A DNA stretch of 64,000 nucleotides. Origin: Microbacterium sp. No. 7 (GTDB lineage: Bacteria; Actinomycetota; Actinomycetes; Actinomycetales; Microbacteriaceae). The notes below the pieces were generated by a model, which saw only the letters and a list, made by a program, of their open reading frames with translations, had not been told where the DNA came from and searched no databases. The translations under genes were made by a program, and so were the position numbers. Every line of letters begins with the position of its first letter. Within the stretch, counting starts at the first letter, position 1. Shown piece by piece: positions 55,110 through 62,397 of the stretch. The DNA lies in contig NZ_CP012698.1 in assembly GCF_001314225.1 (NCBI RefSeq), positions 71,112 through 135,111 on the forward strand, read 5' to 3'.

Positions 55110-55601
55110 GTGACCACCACCCAGCACATCGGCGCAGCGGGCGAGCTGCTCGTGCAGTATCGGCTCCTCAAGCTCGGCATCGACTCGGCGAGGATGACGA
55201 CGGACTCCGGTATCGACCTGGTGGTCTACTCGCCGCTGCGCGCGGAGGCTGTCACCGTTCAGGTCAAGACCCAGACGGCTCCCTCTCCCTCGGGCGGCAA
55301 GGGCGCGCTGTCGGTCGGGTTCTACTTCCCCGACGACCTGCGGGCGGAGATCCTCGCATTGGCGCTGCTGTCTACCGATCAGGTGTGGCTGTTCACCCGA
55401 GACGAAGCGCGCGAACTCGCGCAGCAGCACAACGCGAAAGGCAACCGGCAGCTGTACTGGTACATGCAGCAGCGGCCGGCGCGAGGCCTCGGCCAGGCGC
55501 CGCTGCACGCCGGCGACGTCGAGCAGCACCTGCTCGAACGCTGCACGGCCGCTCTGTTCGTAGTGCCAGCGCCGGCGGTCGATGCGGATCAGCGTCGGTA
55601 G
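55110..55601 (+). CDS. PD-(D/E)XK-type nuclease-like protein (163 aa)
   Basis: The protein begins at a GTG and shows GAAGELLVQYRLLKLG (conserved Glu), TDSGIDLVVYS (Asp) and VTVQVKTQT (Q-x-K), the signature of restriction-endonuclease-like folds found in DUF4365 and Holliday-junction-resolvase-like proteins. It is one of the few plus-strand genes in this part and has no copy of the repeated promoter. It overlaps the convergent zinc-ribbon gene by 13 bp. Role in DNA processing or defence is inferred. Confidence 0.78.
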   Translation: MTTTQHIGAAGELLVQYRLLKLGIDSARMTTDSGIDLVVYSPLRAEAVTVQVKTQTAPSPSGGKGALSVGFYFPDDLRAEILALALLSTDQVWLFTRDEARELAQQHNAKGNRQLYWYMQQRPARGLGQAPLHAGDVEQHLLERCTAALFVVPAPAVDADQRR

Positions 55602-55810
55602 GGGCCGCTCGTCGCAAGTTGTCCGATCCGGGCAACTGCGATCGGCGTGGGGCGGCTGAGCGGTGAGCGGGTGGATTGAGTGGGCCGGACGGCATCCTCG
55701 GCGGGGCCTTCGATCTCGAACCCGCACTCGCAGCTGTACAGGCCGACGTCCGGGACGTCGGTGGAGGGAAGGTACATAACCTTCGGCTGGCCGCAGATCA
55801 GACAACGCAT
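55589..55810 (-). CDS. Zinc-ribbon protein (73 aa)
   Basis: MRCLICGQP and YSCECGFE give two cysteine pairs (CxxC and CxC) in a short zinc-ribbon, with a disordered tail. The ATG at 55810 has AAGGAGGA upstream and is under its own promoter module. Function unknown; such ribbons are common in phage and plasmid genomes. Confidence 0.8.
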   Translation of the reverse strand: MRCLICGQPKVMYLPSTDVPDVGLYSCECGFEIEGPAEDAVRPTQSTRSPLSRPTPIAVARIGQLATSGPYRR

Positions 55811-55830
55811 GATGATCCTCCTTGAGCTAG

Positions 55831-55879
55831 TTGTGTATCTGACATACACAACACTAGCAGACCGAGCGGACGAAGGGAA
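55831..55879 (-). promoter_or_regulatory. Promoter module at 55.8 kb (perfect palindrome)
   Basis: TTCCCT, 17 bp, TAGTGT; the palindrome at 55831-55851 is perfect (TTGTGTAT-GTCAG-ATACACAA on the minus strand). The upstream ~30 bp resemble those of the dprA module (TCCGC...TCTGCTA). Mini-ORF MSDTQLAQGGSSCVV stops 14 nt inside the zinc-ribbon gene. Confidence 0.87.
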
Positions 55880-56185
55880 GCGGATCTGCTGGCGCTCGAG
55901 GCGCTGCCTATCCAGCGGCCGCCGTGGTGTTCGCGCCGCCGTAATGCGGGCGGAGGTCTTCGCGGGCGAAGGCGATGCGGAAGGGGCGGGGGCGGCGGTG
56001 TCAGGGGCGCCGCCCCCGCCGGCAGCGGGCCGGGTGGAGGACGAAAGGGCCGGCTGCCATCGACGGGCGAGCGGCGAGCGGCGAGCGCTCATCAGGCTGC
56101 GTGTTGGCGCCCGTCCTGCCGGGGGGATCGACCTGGTGGTGCGATCCCCGCGGGTCTGGGGGTCTGTGGTTGCCCTGCTATGAGG

Positions 56186-56234
56186 TTGTGTATCTGACAT
56201 ACACAACACTAGTGCATGTCGGGGGATGCTGCAA
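56186..56234 (-). promoter_or_regulatory. Promoter module at 56.2 kb without a conventional gene (gap 55811-56257)
   Basis: TTGCAG, 17 bp, TAGTGT and a perfect palindrome (56186-56206) make one of the better promoters, yet no Shine-Dalgarno plus start codon follows before the next module 330 bp away. The only frame is the leaderless one (MSDTQPHSRATTD...), Pro-, Arg- and Ala-rich, running in phase through the next module into the zinc-ribbon gene. It may make an untranslated RNA, an unusual protein, or be a relic. Confidence 0.75.
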
Positions 56235-56257
56235 CCCCTGTGGTGGTGGTCGGGGGT

Positions 56258-56632
56258 TCAGGTGCGCAGCTGCGCGCGGGTGTGAGGGGCGGGGCTGTGC
56301 AGGATGCGGGTGAGCGTGCGCGCGGTGCGCGCCCACTTGCGGATGCCGAACGCGGGGATGAGCAGCAGCGGGATGCCGGCGGCCGCGGCAGGCCAGGAGA
56401 GCAGCCCGAACGCGCCGAGGAGCACGATGCCGCCGAGGATGTGCCAGGTGATCATCGAGGCCGCGTGTCGGCGAGCTCGAGCGGCGCGGTGCAGGATGTC
56501 GCCGTGTGAGGCGATCGGGGCCTTGCGGATGTGGCGGCGCCACAGCAGCAGCGCGAGAAGCGCGGCGAGCCAGAGCAGCAGCAGCGCGGGCGTCGCGAGG
56601 GCGAGCGGGTCGAGGTTCTGCGGGTTTCCCAT
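56258..56632 (-). CDS. Membrane protein with two to three helices (124 aa)
   Basis: Helices at about residues 14-31 and 60-98 (the second segment long enough for two spans, separated by SWPAAAAG) flank a basic loop (RRHIRKAP). The ATG at 56632 follows GGAGAGGACACCCCC. It is the second gene of the dprA operon, 59 bp downstream, with a strong hairpin in the gap. No family recognised. Confidence 0.72.
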   Translation of the reverse strand: MGNPQNLDPLALATPALLLLWLAALLALLLWRRHIRKAPIASHGDILHRAARARRHAASMITWHILGGIVLLGAFGLLSWPAAAAGIPLLLIPAFGIRKWARTARTLTRILHSPAPHTRAQLRT

Positions 56633-56657
56633 GGGGGTGTCCTCTCCGGGCTGTGGT

Positions 56658-56686
56658 GCGGGGGCCGGCGGGTGGCCGGCCCCCGC
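56658..56686 (-). other. Intercistronic hairpin (dprA / membrane protein)
   Basis: Perfect 12-bp GC stem (56658-56669 with 56675-56686, 5-nt loop) in the gap between the two genes of a module. No T-run follows, so partial attenuation or RNA stabilisation is more likely than full termination. Confidence 0.65.
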
Positions 56687-56691
56687 GGTCC

Positions 56692-57618
56692 TCAGCGTCC
56701 GAGCAGTTCGTAGGCCTCGTCGGCGCTGGTGACCAGGTGGGCGTCGGCCTCGCGGATGAGGCGGTGGCATCCGGTGGATGCGGCGGACGTGATCGGGCCG
56801 GGGACCGCGCCGATGGTGCGCCCGAGGGTCGCGGCGTGGTTCGCGGTGGTGAGCGACCCCGACCGGGCGCCGGCCTCGACGACGACGGTCGCGGCGGTGG
56901 TCGCGGCGATCAGTCGGTTGCGAGCGAGGAAGCGCCAGCGGGTAGGTGCCGCGCCGGGGGCGACCTCGCTGGCGATCGCGCCGCCGCGATCGGCGATCCG
57001 GGCGATCAGGTCGCTGTTCCCGGCGGGGTAGGGGCGGTCGGCTCCGCCGGCCAGCCAGGCGACGGTGGACCCGCCTGCGGCGAGCGCTGCGCGGTGAGCG
57101 GCGGCGTCGATGCCGTAGGCGGCGCCGCTGACGATGACGATGCCGCGGCCGGCGAGGTCGGCGGCGATCTCGGCGGTGACGTGCTCGCCGTAGCTGGTGG
57201 CGGCGCGGGCTCCGATCAGGGCGAGCCGGTCGCTCAGGTCGCGGGTGAGGGGGGTGAGGGTGCCGCGCGCCCAGATGACGTGCGGGGCGGCGTCGCCGAG
57301 GTCGCTGAGGCCGGGGATGGTGGCCGGGTCGATCAGGGTGATGCCGTGGCGGGCGGCGAGCGCGAGGGCCTCGTCGATGTGGCGGGGGTTGTGGCGGGGC
57401 AGCCAGCGGGCGGCGGCTTGTGTGGCCTCGTCGGCGTCGATGTCTGCCGCGGTGAGGGCGGCGAGGAGGGTGTCGCGGCCTGCGGCGAGCGCCTCGAGGG
57501 CGGTGGTGTGGCCGGCGTGGCGGGTGAGGGCTCCGGCGGTGGCGTCGCCGGGCTCGGTGATCGTCGACCAGGCGGCGCGGGCCTCGAGGGCGGTGGCGGT
57601 GGTGAGTGTGGTGTTCAT
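56692..57618 (-). CDS. dprA: DprA/Smf-family DNA-processing protein (308 aa)
   Basis: The Rossmann-like DprA core is clear: ALIGARAATSYG, GIVIVSGAAYGIDAAAH, DRPYPAGNSDL, RFLARNRLIAATTAATVVVEA, ARSGSLTTANHAATLGR, PGPITSAASTGCHRLI. A helical N-terminal region (~110 residues) precedes it; the C-terminal winged domain is absent. DprA loads RecA on incoming single-stranded DNA; a plasmid copy could help the plasmid establish after conjugation. The ATG at 57618 has GGAGGA; the leaderless frame of its promoter is in phase and would add 11 residues (MSDTQHVREDD). Confidence 0.93.
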   Translation of the reverse strand: MNTTLTTATALEARAAWSTITEPGDATAGALTRHAGHTTALEALAAGRDTLLAALTAADIDADEATQAAARWLPRHNPRHIDEALALAARHGITLIDPATIPGLSDLGDAAPHVIWARGTLTPLTRDLSDRLALIGARAATSYGEHVTAEIAADLAGRGIVIVSGAAYGIDAAAHRAALAAGGSTVAWLAGGADRPYPAGNSDLIARIADRGGAIASEVAPGAAPTRWRFLARNRLIAATTAATVVVEAGARSGSLTTANHAATLGRTIGAVPGPITSAASTGCHRLIREADAHLVTSADEAYELLGR

Positions 57619-57636
57619 GTCGTCCTCCCGAACGTG

Positions 57637-57685
57637 TTGTGTATCTGACATACACAACAGTAGCAGATTGGGCGGACAAAGGGAA
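57637..57685 (-). promoter_or_regulatory. Promoter module at 57.6 kb (dprA)
   Basis: TTCCCT, 17 bp, TACTGT, perfect palindrome 57637-57657. The leaderless MSDTQ frame is in phase with dprA. Confidence 0.87.
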
Positions 57686-57774
57686 GCGGATGCCCGCAGG
57701 GGTTTCGTGCTCGAGCGCTCGAGCTCGAGCGAGGAGGGGGGCGCCCGCCGGGGATGCGGCGAGCGCCCGCTTGC

Positions 57775-57990
57775 CTAGTCGTCTGTCTCGGTGGTCCGGG
57801 CGAGGGTGTCGATGATCAGGGTGCCGTCGCTGGTGGGAGCGGTGACGGTCGAGATCAGAGCGAAGCCGCGGCGGCCGTAGTCGTCGAGATCCTGCATCCG
57901 GTAGGAGATGTTGTTGTTGTTGGCGGGCTGGCCCTCTTTGGTGTCGTAGATCCGAGTGGAGATCGACTCGTAGGTGACCTTGGTTGTCAT
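57775..57990 (-). CDS. Small hypothetical protein (71 aa)
   Basis: The protein reads MTTKVTYESISTRIYDTKEG and ends TLARTTETDD; beta-rich and acidic. The ATG at 57990 follows TAGGAGGAGCC. The mini-ORF of its promoter ends exactly at the TAG that overlaps this Shine-Dalgarno. No family recognised. Confidence 0.75.
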   Translation of the reverse strand: MTTKVTYESISTRIYDTKEGQPANNNNISYRMQDLDDYGRRGFALISTVTAPTSDGTLIIDTLARTTETDD

Positions 57991-58010
57991 GGCTCCTCCT
58001 AGTGACTGTG

Positions 58011-58059
58011 TTGTGTATCTGACATACATAACAGTAGCACTTGCCGCCGACATTGGCGA
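58011..58059 (-). promoter_or_regulatory. Promoter module at 58.0 kb
   Basis: TCGCCA, 17 bp, TACTGT; palindrome 58011-58031 with one mismatch (upstream arm TTATGTAT). The mini-ORF is 8 codons, MSDTQHSH, then TAG. The upstream block ATGTCGG lies 28 bp from the invariant TGTCAG. Confidence 0.84.
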
Positions 58060-58160
58060 GCACCGGGATAGGGGTGCTGCCTCATATAGGCCGGGGCTGG
58101 CACCCCTCCCGGACATGGGAGGTTCCGGTGCGGGCGGGCGGAGGTTCCGCCGCGTCGGTG

Positions 58161-58331
58161 TCACGCGGCGAGCGCAGCGTGGCAGTCGGTACAGACCTCC
58201 GTTCGGGTGTGCTTGGGATCGGCGGTGTCGAGGATCGTCACGACGTAGCCGTTGGCGTCCTGGTCGCCGCACTCGGCGCACACCAGAGGGCCGGTTGCGG
58301 CGAGCGCGGCGGTGGTGTCGGTGGTGGTCAT
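58161..58331 (-). CDS. Small zinc-ribbon protein (56 aa)
   Basis: MTTTDTTAALAATGPLVCAECGDQ ... TEVCTDCHAALAA carries two CxxC pairs 32 residues apart, a compact treble-clef or zinc-ribbon pattern. The ATG at 58331 follows GGAG. Second gene of its module, 58 bp after the preceding stop, with a 12-bp hairpin in the gap. Confidence 0.72.
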   Translation of the reverse strand: MTTTDTTAALAATGPLVCAECGDQDANGYVVTILDTADPKHTRTEVCTDCHAALAA

Positions 58332-58353
58332 TGGGCTCCGTCCGGGTCGGTGG

Positions 58354-58384
58354 CCCTGGCGGGGCGTTGTGTGCCCCGCCAGGG
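58354..58384 (-). other. Intercistronic hairpin (58.4 kb module)
   Basis: Perfect 12-bp stem 58354-58365 / 58373-58384 with a 7-nt loop (GTTGTGT on plus), in the gap between the two genes of this module. Confidence 0.65.
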
Positions 58385-58389
58385 GTGGG

Positions 58390-58899
58390 TTAGACCCGCT
58401 CCGTGCTGATGATCGACACGTCGAAGCTCTCGCTCCCGTTGTCGCGGTAGGCGGCGATCACATCGTCGATGTCGATCCCGTCGCGGGCGTTCTCGTCGGC
58501 GTCGTCCTCCGTCGTGGCGCTCGTGGAGTAGGTGAGGCGAACGGTCACGGTGACCTCGGCCTCGACCTCCCAGTCGCGGTGTCGGGGGGTGCCGTTCATC
58601 GCCTCGGCGAGACGGTCGTACTCCTGGCAGAAGTCGGCGTGATCGGCGATCCGGCCCGCCTTGTCCCAGAAGTCGATCAGGCGGGGGTCCGACCCGTCCG
58701 TGATCTGCTCGGTGCGAAGCCGCTCGATCTCGCGCTCGCGCTCGGCGACCTGCGCGCGGGCCTGCTCGAGCTCGGAGTGAGCTCGAGCCAGCTCGCCGGC
58801 GAACGCGCCGCGGCGGTCGGTGACCGGCGGGGTGCCGGGGAAGGTCAGGGGGCCTTCCGCGATCCCGCTGGCCGGGGCGGTGATGGTGATGTCAGTCAT
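58390..58899 (-). CDS. Hypothetical coiled-coil protein (169 aa)
   Basis: The ATG at 58899 overlaps the TGA of the promoter's mini-ORF. A heptad-rich helix (FAGELARAHSELEQARAQVA EREREIERLR) is followed by a beta-rich acidic half (EVEAEVTVTVRLTYSTSATT). No family recognised. First gene of a two-gene module. Confidence 0.75.
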   Translation of the reverse strand: MTDITITAPASGIAEGPLTFPGTPPVTDRRGAFAGELARAHSELEQARAQVAEREREIERLRTEQITDGSDPRLIDFWDKAGRIADHADFCQEYDRLAEAMNGTPRHRDWEVEAEVTVTVRLTYSTSATTEDDADENARDGIDIDDVIAAYRDNGSESFDVSIISTERV

Positions 58900-58919
58900 A
58901 TCGTCCTCCCTTGAACGTG

Positions 58920-58968
58920 TTGTGTATCTGACATACACAACACTACGCGAGGGGTCCGACATTGGCAG
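58920..58968 (-). promoter_or_regulatory. Promoter module at 58.9 kb
   Basis: CTGCCA, 17 bp, TAGTGT, perfect palindrome 58920-58940. Upstream ATGTCGGACC is 28 bp from TGTCAGATAC. Mini-ORF MSDTQHVQGRTI ends in a TGA overlapping the ATG of the coiled-coil gene. Confidence 0.87.
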
Positions 58969-59015
58969 GAGACGCGCGGACACCGACCCGGCAGGGGCCG
59001 GCATCCGCGCGGCGG

Positions 59016-59543
59016 CTAGCGCATGCCGCTGTCCACGCTGTCTGCCAGCCACGCGGCGGCGTTGAGCATGTCGTGCGCGGCCTCGATCTCGGCGTCGTTG
59101 CTGTCACCCTCGGCGGCGGCGTTGAGGTTCGCGATCCCCTCGCGGACGTCCGCCACCTGCACGCTGAGGGTGCCGAACGCTGCGCGTGCGGCTTTGGCCA
59201 TGAGGGCGCGCACGGTGTGCGCGTCGATCGGCTGCGCCCGCAGTGCGAGGGCGAACGTTTCGGCGTCGCCGTACCCGGCGGCGATCACGGCATCCGCGAT
59301 CTGCTGCGCGGACTCGGGCGCGCCCTGCACCAGGATCGAGTCGGGCGCGGACGGCCCGCGAAACGCTCCGGGCGCGTCGTGCCGCTCGGGGTCGCCGTCG
59401 TACAGGGGCGGGCCGTCGTTGAGGTTCACGCGCAGCCATCCGGCATCCTGCGCGGTGTCGATCTGCACCACCGGCACGCCGTCGCGCTGGCCTCGGTAGT
59501 GGGTCACGGTGATGCCCTCGGCGGGCGTCAGCTGGTCGGTCAT
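59016..59543 (-). CDS. Hypothetical protein (175 aa)
   Basis: The protein has a beta-rich N-terminus (ITVTHYRGQRDGVPVVQIDT) and a helical C-terminus rich in Ala and Asp (IEAAHDMLNAAAWLADSV). No family recognised. It follows the DUF4192 gene by 57 bp with a hairpin between, so it is the distal gene of that module. Confidence 0.72.
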   Translation of the reverse strand: MTDQLTPAEGITVTHYRGQRDGVPVVQIDTAQDAGWLRVNLNDGPPLYDGDPERHDAPGAFRGPSAPDSILVQGAPESAQQIADAVIAAGYGDAETFALALRAQPIDAHTVRALMAKAARAAFGTLSVQVADVREGIANLNAAAEGDSNDAEIEAAHDMLNAAAWLADSVDSGMR

Positions 59544-59565
59544 GGTGTCCTCGGTGAGGTCCGGG

Positions 59566-59591
59566 CCGCACCCTCCCGGGGGAGGGTGCGG
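59566..59591 (-). other. Intercistronic hairpin (DUF4192 module)
   Basis: Perfect 12-bp stem CCGCACCCTCCC/GGGAGGGTGCGG (59566-59577, 59580-59591) with a 2-nt loop, in the gap between the DUF4192 gene and its distal partner. Confidence 0.65.
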
Positions 59592-59600
59592 CGTTCAGGG

Positions 59601-60605
59601 TCAGCGCGAGAACGCGAACTCGGGCAGGTGACCGGCATCCACGAACGTCCGCACGATCTGCGACAGTCCGTGCTCGGAGTCGATCGCCAGCGCGCGACGC
59701 GCGTAGGCGTCGGCGTGGGTGGAGCGCCCCAGCGCCCAGGACAGCCACGCGGCGGCCGCCAGCGGCCCCACCTGCGCCTCCTCGGGCGAGAGGGCCGCGA
59801 CGTACCGGCAGGCCGTTAGAGCGGCGTCCAGACGCTTCGGGTCCGGGCGCGGCCCCTCACCCCACATGACCCGCGCCAGGTGCGCCGGGTACTTTTCGCC
59901 CTGCTCCCAGCCGATCTGCGCGTCCAGCGCGCTCTCACCGGCGGCGAAACCGTGCGCCCACTGCACCAGGGCGATATCGCGCGTCGCGGGCCGGTTCAGC
60001 ATCGCCGACAGCAGCGCCACCGCGCCCGCCTCGAGGTCCGACCCATCCCAGGACAGCGCCTGCTCGATCGCGTCCAGCAGATCGCCGCCCGCCATCGCCA
60101 GCGCCACCGGCAGGTCGGTCGGCAGAGCCTCCGCGACCTGAGCCGCCAGCGCCTCGTCGACGGTGGGGAGCGTCGCCCCGGCGCGCTGGTCGGAAGCGGT
60201 CAGCATCGCCGCCAGGTGCGCGGGAGTCTCCGGCAGAGCCTCGGTCCCGTCCTCGCCGATGCGGCCCCAGGCGTCCCCGGCGACGTACAGCCGGTCGATC
60301 ATCTGCATCCCGCACATGTCGGCCTGCATGGCGATCGCCGAACCGACCGCCTCGGCCTGCTCGCGCTCGCCGTAGACGATCAGAGCGACGCCGGTGGCGT
60401 TCTCGACCTTGCACAGCAGGCCCATCGCCACCGCGGCGAACGAGCCGGCGTTCTCGACGGCGGGAACGTCGAAGCGCATGGCGCCGATCGTGCGAGTGCC
60501 AGCGAACGGCACCGCGACGACCGACTCGGTGGGGCGGTAGCCCAGCATCGCCGGGACCGCCGTGAGGAAGTCGCCCGCTCCGGTTGCTTTGTGGATGGTG
60601 GTCAT
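59601..60605 (-). CDS. DUF4192-family protein (334 aa)
   Basis: The N-terminus FLTAVPAMLGYRPTESVVAVPF is the hallmark of DUF4192, and the length matches the family, which is widespread in actinobacteria and their plasmids. Helical repeats (GPLAAAAWLSWALGRSTHADAYARRALAID) at the C-terminus resemble TPR-like helices. Function unknown. The ATG at 60605 has GGAGGA; first gene of its module. Confidence 0.88.
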   Translation of the reverse strand: MTTIHKATGAGDFLTAVPAMLGYRPTESVVAVPFAGTRTIGAMRFDVPAVENAGSFAAVAMGLLCKVENATGVALIVYGEREQAEAVGSAIAMQADMCGMQMIDRLYVAGDAWGRIGEDGTEALPETPAHLAAMLTASDQRAGATLPTVDEALAAQVAEALPTDLPVALAMAGGDLLDAIEQALSWDGSDLEAGAVALLSAMLNRPATRDIALVQWAHGFAAGESALDAQIGWEQGEKYPAHLARVMWGEGPRPDPKRLDAALTACRYVAALSPEEAQVGPLAAAAWLSWALGRSTHADAYARRALAIDSEHGLSQIVRTFVDAGHLPEFAFSR

Positions 60606-60624
60606 CTCGTCCTCCTAAGACGTG

Positions 60625-60673
60625 TTGTGTATCTGACATACACAACACTAGTCGATGCGATGACGATTCGCAA
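60625..60673 (-). promoter_or_regulatory. Promoter module at 60.6 kb
   Basis: TTGCGA, 17 bp, TAGTGT, perfect palindrome 60625-60645; drives DUF4192. It is divergent from the plus-strand gene at 60744 and only ~70 bp from that gene's promoter, so the two could interfere. Confidence 0.86.
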
Positions 60674-60693
60674 CCTTTCCACTGCGCTCGGCG

Positions 60694-60745
60694 GATACTT
60701 CTATCTATTGCGCTTTAGTTCCGTCTATGTGATACTTCTATCTAT
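60694..60745 (+). promoter_or_regulatory. Leaderless promoter with 15-bp direct repeats
   Basis: TTGCGC (60708-60713), 17 bp, GATACT (60731-60736), then 7 nt to the ATG at 60744, with no Shine-Dalgarno: the layout of an actinobacterial leaderless promoter. The 15-mer GATACTTCTATCTAT occurs at 60694-60708 and 60731-60745, covering the -35 edge and the -10/start, so a bound protein would block transcription. Confidence 0.7.
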
Positions 60746-61271
60746 GAGCGCATATCCGTGGGTATTTGAACCGAACGATCTCGTCCTCTTCGTCTGGCCT
60801 CGTCAGCACGAGACGCTCCGCCGAGCCGGCGGGTCTGTGGTCTCTCCGCAAGAGGCTGCGAGCGAGGCGTGGGCAATGGACGCAGCCAAGGCGGAGCGCG
60901 TCCGCATCCTCGTGTCCGTCTTTGAGGGAACGATCGTCGGCGCATGGGCGGTCAGCGGGGTTACCAACGAACTGCGAGCGCCCGAGGGGAAGACCCGGCG
61001 GGTGAATCGCGCGAGCTTCGAGACGCACGACGATCCGCGTCTGCACTATCTGACGGGGCGGGCATCGCAGCTCGGCCCGCGCAGGAACCCGCAGGCGACT
61101 ATCGAGATCCGTGACCTCGATGGCAGCGACATGCTCCTGGAAGACCCGGTAGACGTCCCTGCGCATGGTGTGGCGCGGGTGGGCGAGTATGTGCTGTCGG
61201 TCCTCGAGGACGGCTCCGCGACCCTGACCTACCCGGCATCGGCGCCGGTGACTCTGCGACCGGTCGCGTAG
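60744..61271 (+). CDS. Hypothetical protein on leaderless mRNA (175 aa)
   Basis: The protein opens MSAYPWVFEPNDLVLFVWPR and is beta-rich (VRILVSVFEGTIVGAWAVSG, GEYVLSVLEDGSATLTYP). No family recognised. It is one of the few plus-strand genes in the array, is divergent from DUF4192, and has its own repeat-flanked promoter; a regulatory or sensing role is possible but no DNA-binding motif is obvious. Confidence 0.72.
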   Translation: MSAYPWVFEPNDLVLFVWPRQHETLRRAGGSVVSPQEAASEAWAMDAAKAERVRILVSVFEGTIVGAWAVSGVTNELRAPEGKTRRVNRASFETHDDPRLHYLTGRASQLGPRRNPQATIEIRDLDGSDMLLEDPVDVPAHGVARVGEYVLSVLEDGSATLTYPASAPVTLRPVA

Positions 61272-61372
61272 GCCGCCTGCCGCGCTCGCCGCGGCCGATT
61301 GCCAGGCATGCGGGGATGCCCCACCGGTGTCGATCCCGGCGGGCATCCGAGCCGCGCGTCAGCGGCCCCGGG

Positions 61373-61714
61373 CTAGTCCTCCCATGACCGGCGTGGGGCG
61401 AAGTGGAACCGCTCTGCACCTTCGTTGTGGGCGAGATCCTCGGCGCGGGCTCGGTACTCCTCATCGCTAAGCCGGGAGCCGTGGCCGTTGGCCCAGGGGA
61501 GCGGGTCGCGGTCGCCCTCGGTTTCGCCCTCCCAGACCTCGCGGATGATGTGGTCGGCGGTGTCGTGTTCGTGCAGCGCGTCGAACAGCGCTGCCAGAGT
61601 GAAGCCCTCGCCCATGTTGATCCGGTTGAGCACTTCTTCCGAGTTCCAGTAGCCGACCATCTGCGCGGCCTCGGTGATGACCTCGCGGTCGATCTCGACG
61701 GTGACAGTTGCCAT
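61373..61714 (-). CDS. Hypothetical protein (113 aa)
   Basis: The protein begins MATVTVEIDREVITEAAQMV and contains LHEHDTADHIIREVWEGE and LPWANGHGSRLSDEEYRARA; helical and acidic. The ATG at 61714 follows GGAGGG at short spacing. No family recognised. Single-gene module. Confidence 0.74.
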   Translation of the reverse strand: MATVTVEIDREVITEAAQMVGYWNSEEVLNRINMGEGFTLAALFDALHEHDTADHIIREVWEGETEGDRDPLPWANGHGSRLSDEEYRARAEDLAHNEGAERFHFAPRRSWED

Positions 61715-61728
61715 GATCCCTCCATCTG

Positions 61729-61777
61729 TTGTGTATCTGACACCTATAACTCTATGGGCGGGGTCCGACATTGCACC
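61729..61777 (-). promoter_or_regulatory. Promoter module at 61.7 kb (degenerate upstream arm, GTG)
   Basis: GGTGCA, 17 bp, TAGAGT; invariant TGTCAGATACACAA kept but the other arm is TTATAGG, so the palindrome is lost. The predicted start codon position is GTG. Upstream ATGTCGGACC is present at 28 bp. Confidence 0.82.
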
Positions 61778-61788
61778 GGCCCCGGGTG

Positions 61789-61822
61789 GAGCGCCCCGCT
61801 TGATCGGATCGGCGGGGCGCTC
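61789..61822 (-). terminator. Module terminator hairpin (61.8 kb)
   Basis: 11-bp stem GAGCGCCCCGC/GCGGGGCGCTC, 12-nt loop, between the stop of the gene at 61828 and the next promoter. Same stem core as at 62456 and 63089. Confidence 0.72.
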
Positions 61823-61827
61823 GCGAC

Positions 61828-62382
61828 TCACGCGGCGTAGGTGCAGGGCACCTGCTGGCCGTGGTGCCAGCCGTCGCACTCGATGCGCCCGAGCTTGCGG
61901 GCGTCGTTCCGGCATGCGCGGCGGGCGTCGGCTTCCTCGGCGTCGATGCGCGAGGCGTGCAGCGCCTCGATGTGTTCCAGCTTCCCGGTGAACCCGTCGT
62001 GATCCGGCAGGCCCGCAACGGCCCACAGGCGCGCGCACAGGCCGAACCCCTCGTGTGAGAGCGGGGCGCGCTCTGCGGCCGCCAGCAGGCCGATCACGAC
62101 CTCTACAGCGGTGCCCGGGCGGGTGTCCTGCCCGTGCGCGACCCTCTCGAGAATCTCCCGCGCGTGCGCCCGGTAGACCGCCTCTACGCTCATCCGCTCG
62201 GCGGCGTCGCCACCGCTGAGCAGCGAGAACGAGTGATAGATCGCGTCAGCCTGCTCGGGGTGCCTGCTCGCCGCCTGCGCGATCTCGTCCTCGGCCCAGC
62301 CGATCCGGTCGAAGATCGCCCCGAAGCTGAGCTCGAAGCTCGCCAGGATCTCCGCTGCCGTGTCCGTCGTCGTGGTGCTCAT
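61828..62382 (-). CDS. Hypothetical protein (184 aa)
   Basis: Helical protein: LASFELSFGAIFDRIGWAED, AVYRAHAREILERVAHG, GLCARLWAVAGLPDHDGF. The C-terminus contains two cysteines and ends HGQQVPCTYAA. The ATG at 62382 follows GGAGGAT; the leaderless MSDTQHMEDA frame is in phase and would add 13 residues. No family recognised. Confidence 0.74.
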   Translation of the reverse strand: MSTTTTDTAAEILASFELSFGAIFDRIGWAEDEIAQAASRHPEQADAIYHSFSLLSGGDAAERMSVEAVYRAHAREILERVAHGQDTRPGTAVEVVIGLLAAAERAPLSHEGFGLCARLWAVAGLPDHDGFTGKLEHIEALHASRIDAEEADARRACRNDARKLGRIECDGWHHGQQVPCTYAA

Positions 62383-62397
62383 CGCATCCTCCATATG

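Noticed and set aside
57716..57731. 16-bp palindrome CGCTCGAGCTCGAGCG as a special site
   Set aside because: GAGCTC/CTCGAG runs are common by chance in this GC-rich DNA and the copy is unique; possibly part of a weak terminator.
56258..58063. 601-codon minus-strand frame across dprA
   Set aside because: Extremely Arg- and His-rich alternate frame of dprA and its neighbours; the real genes are in other frames with conserved motifs.
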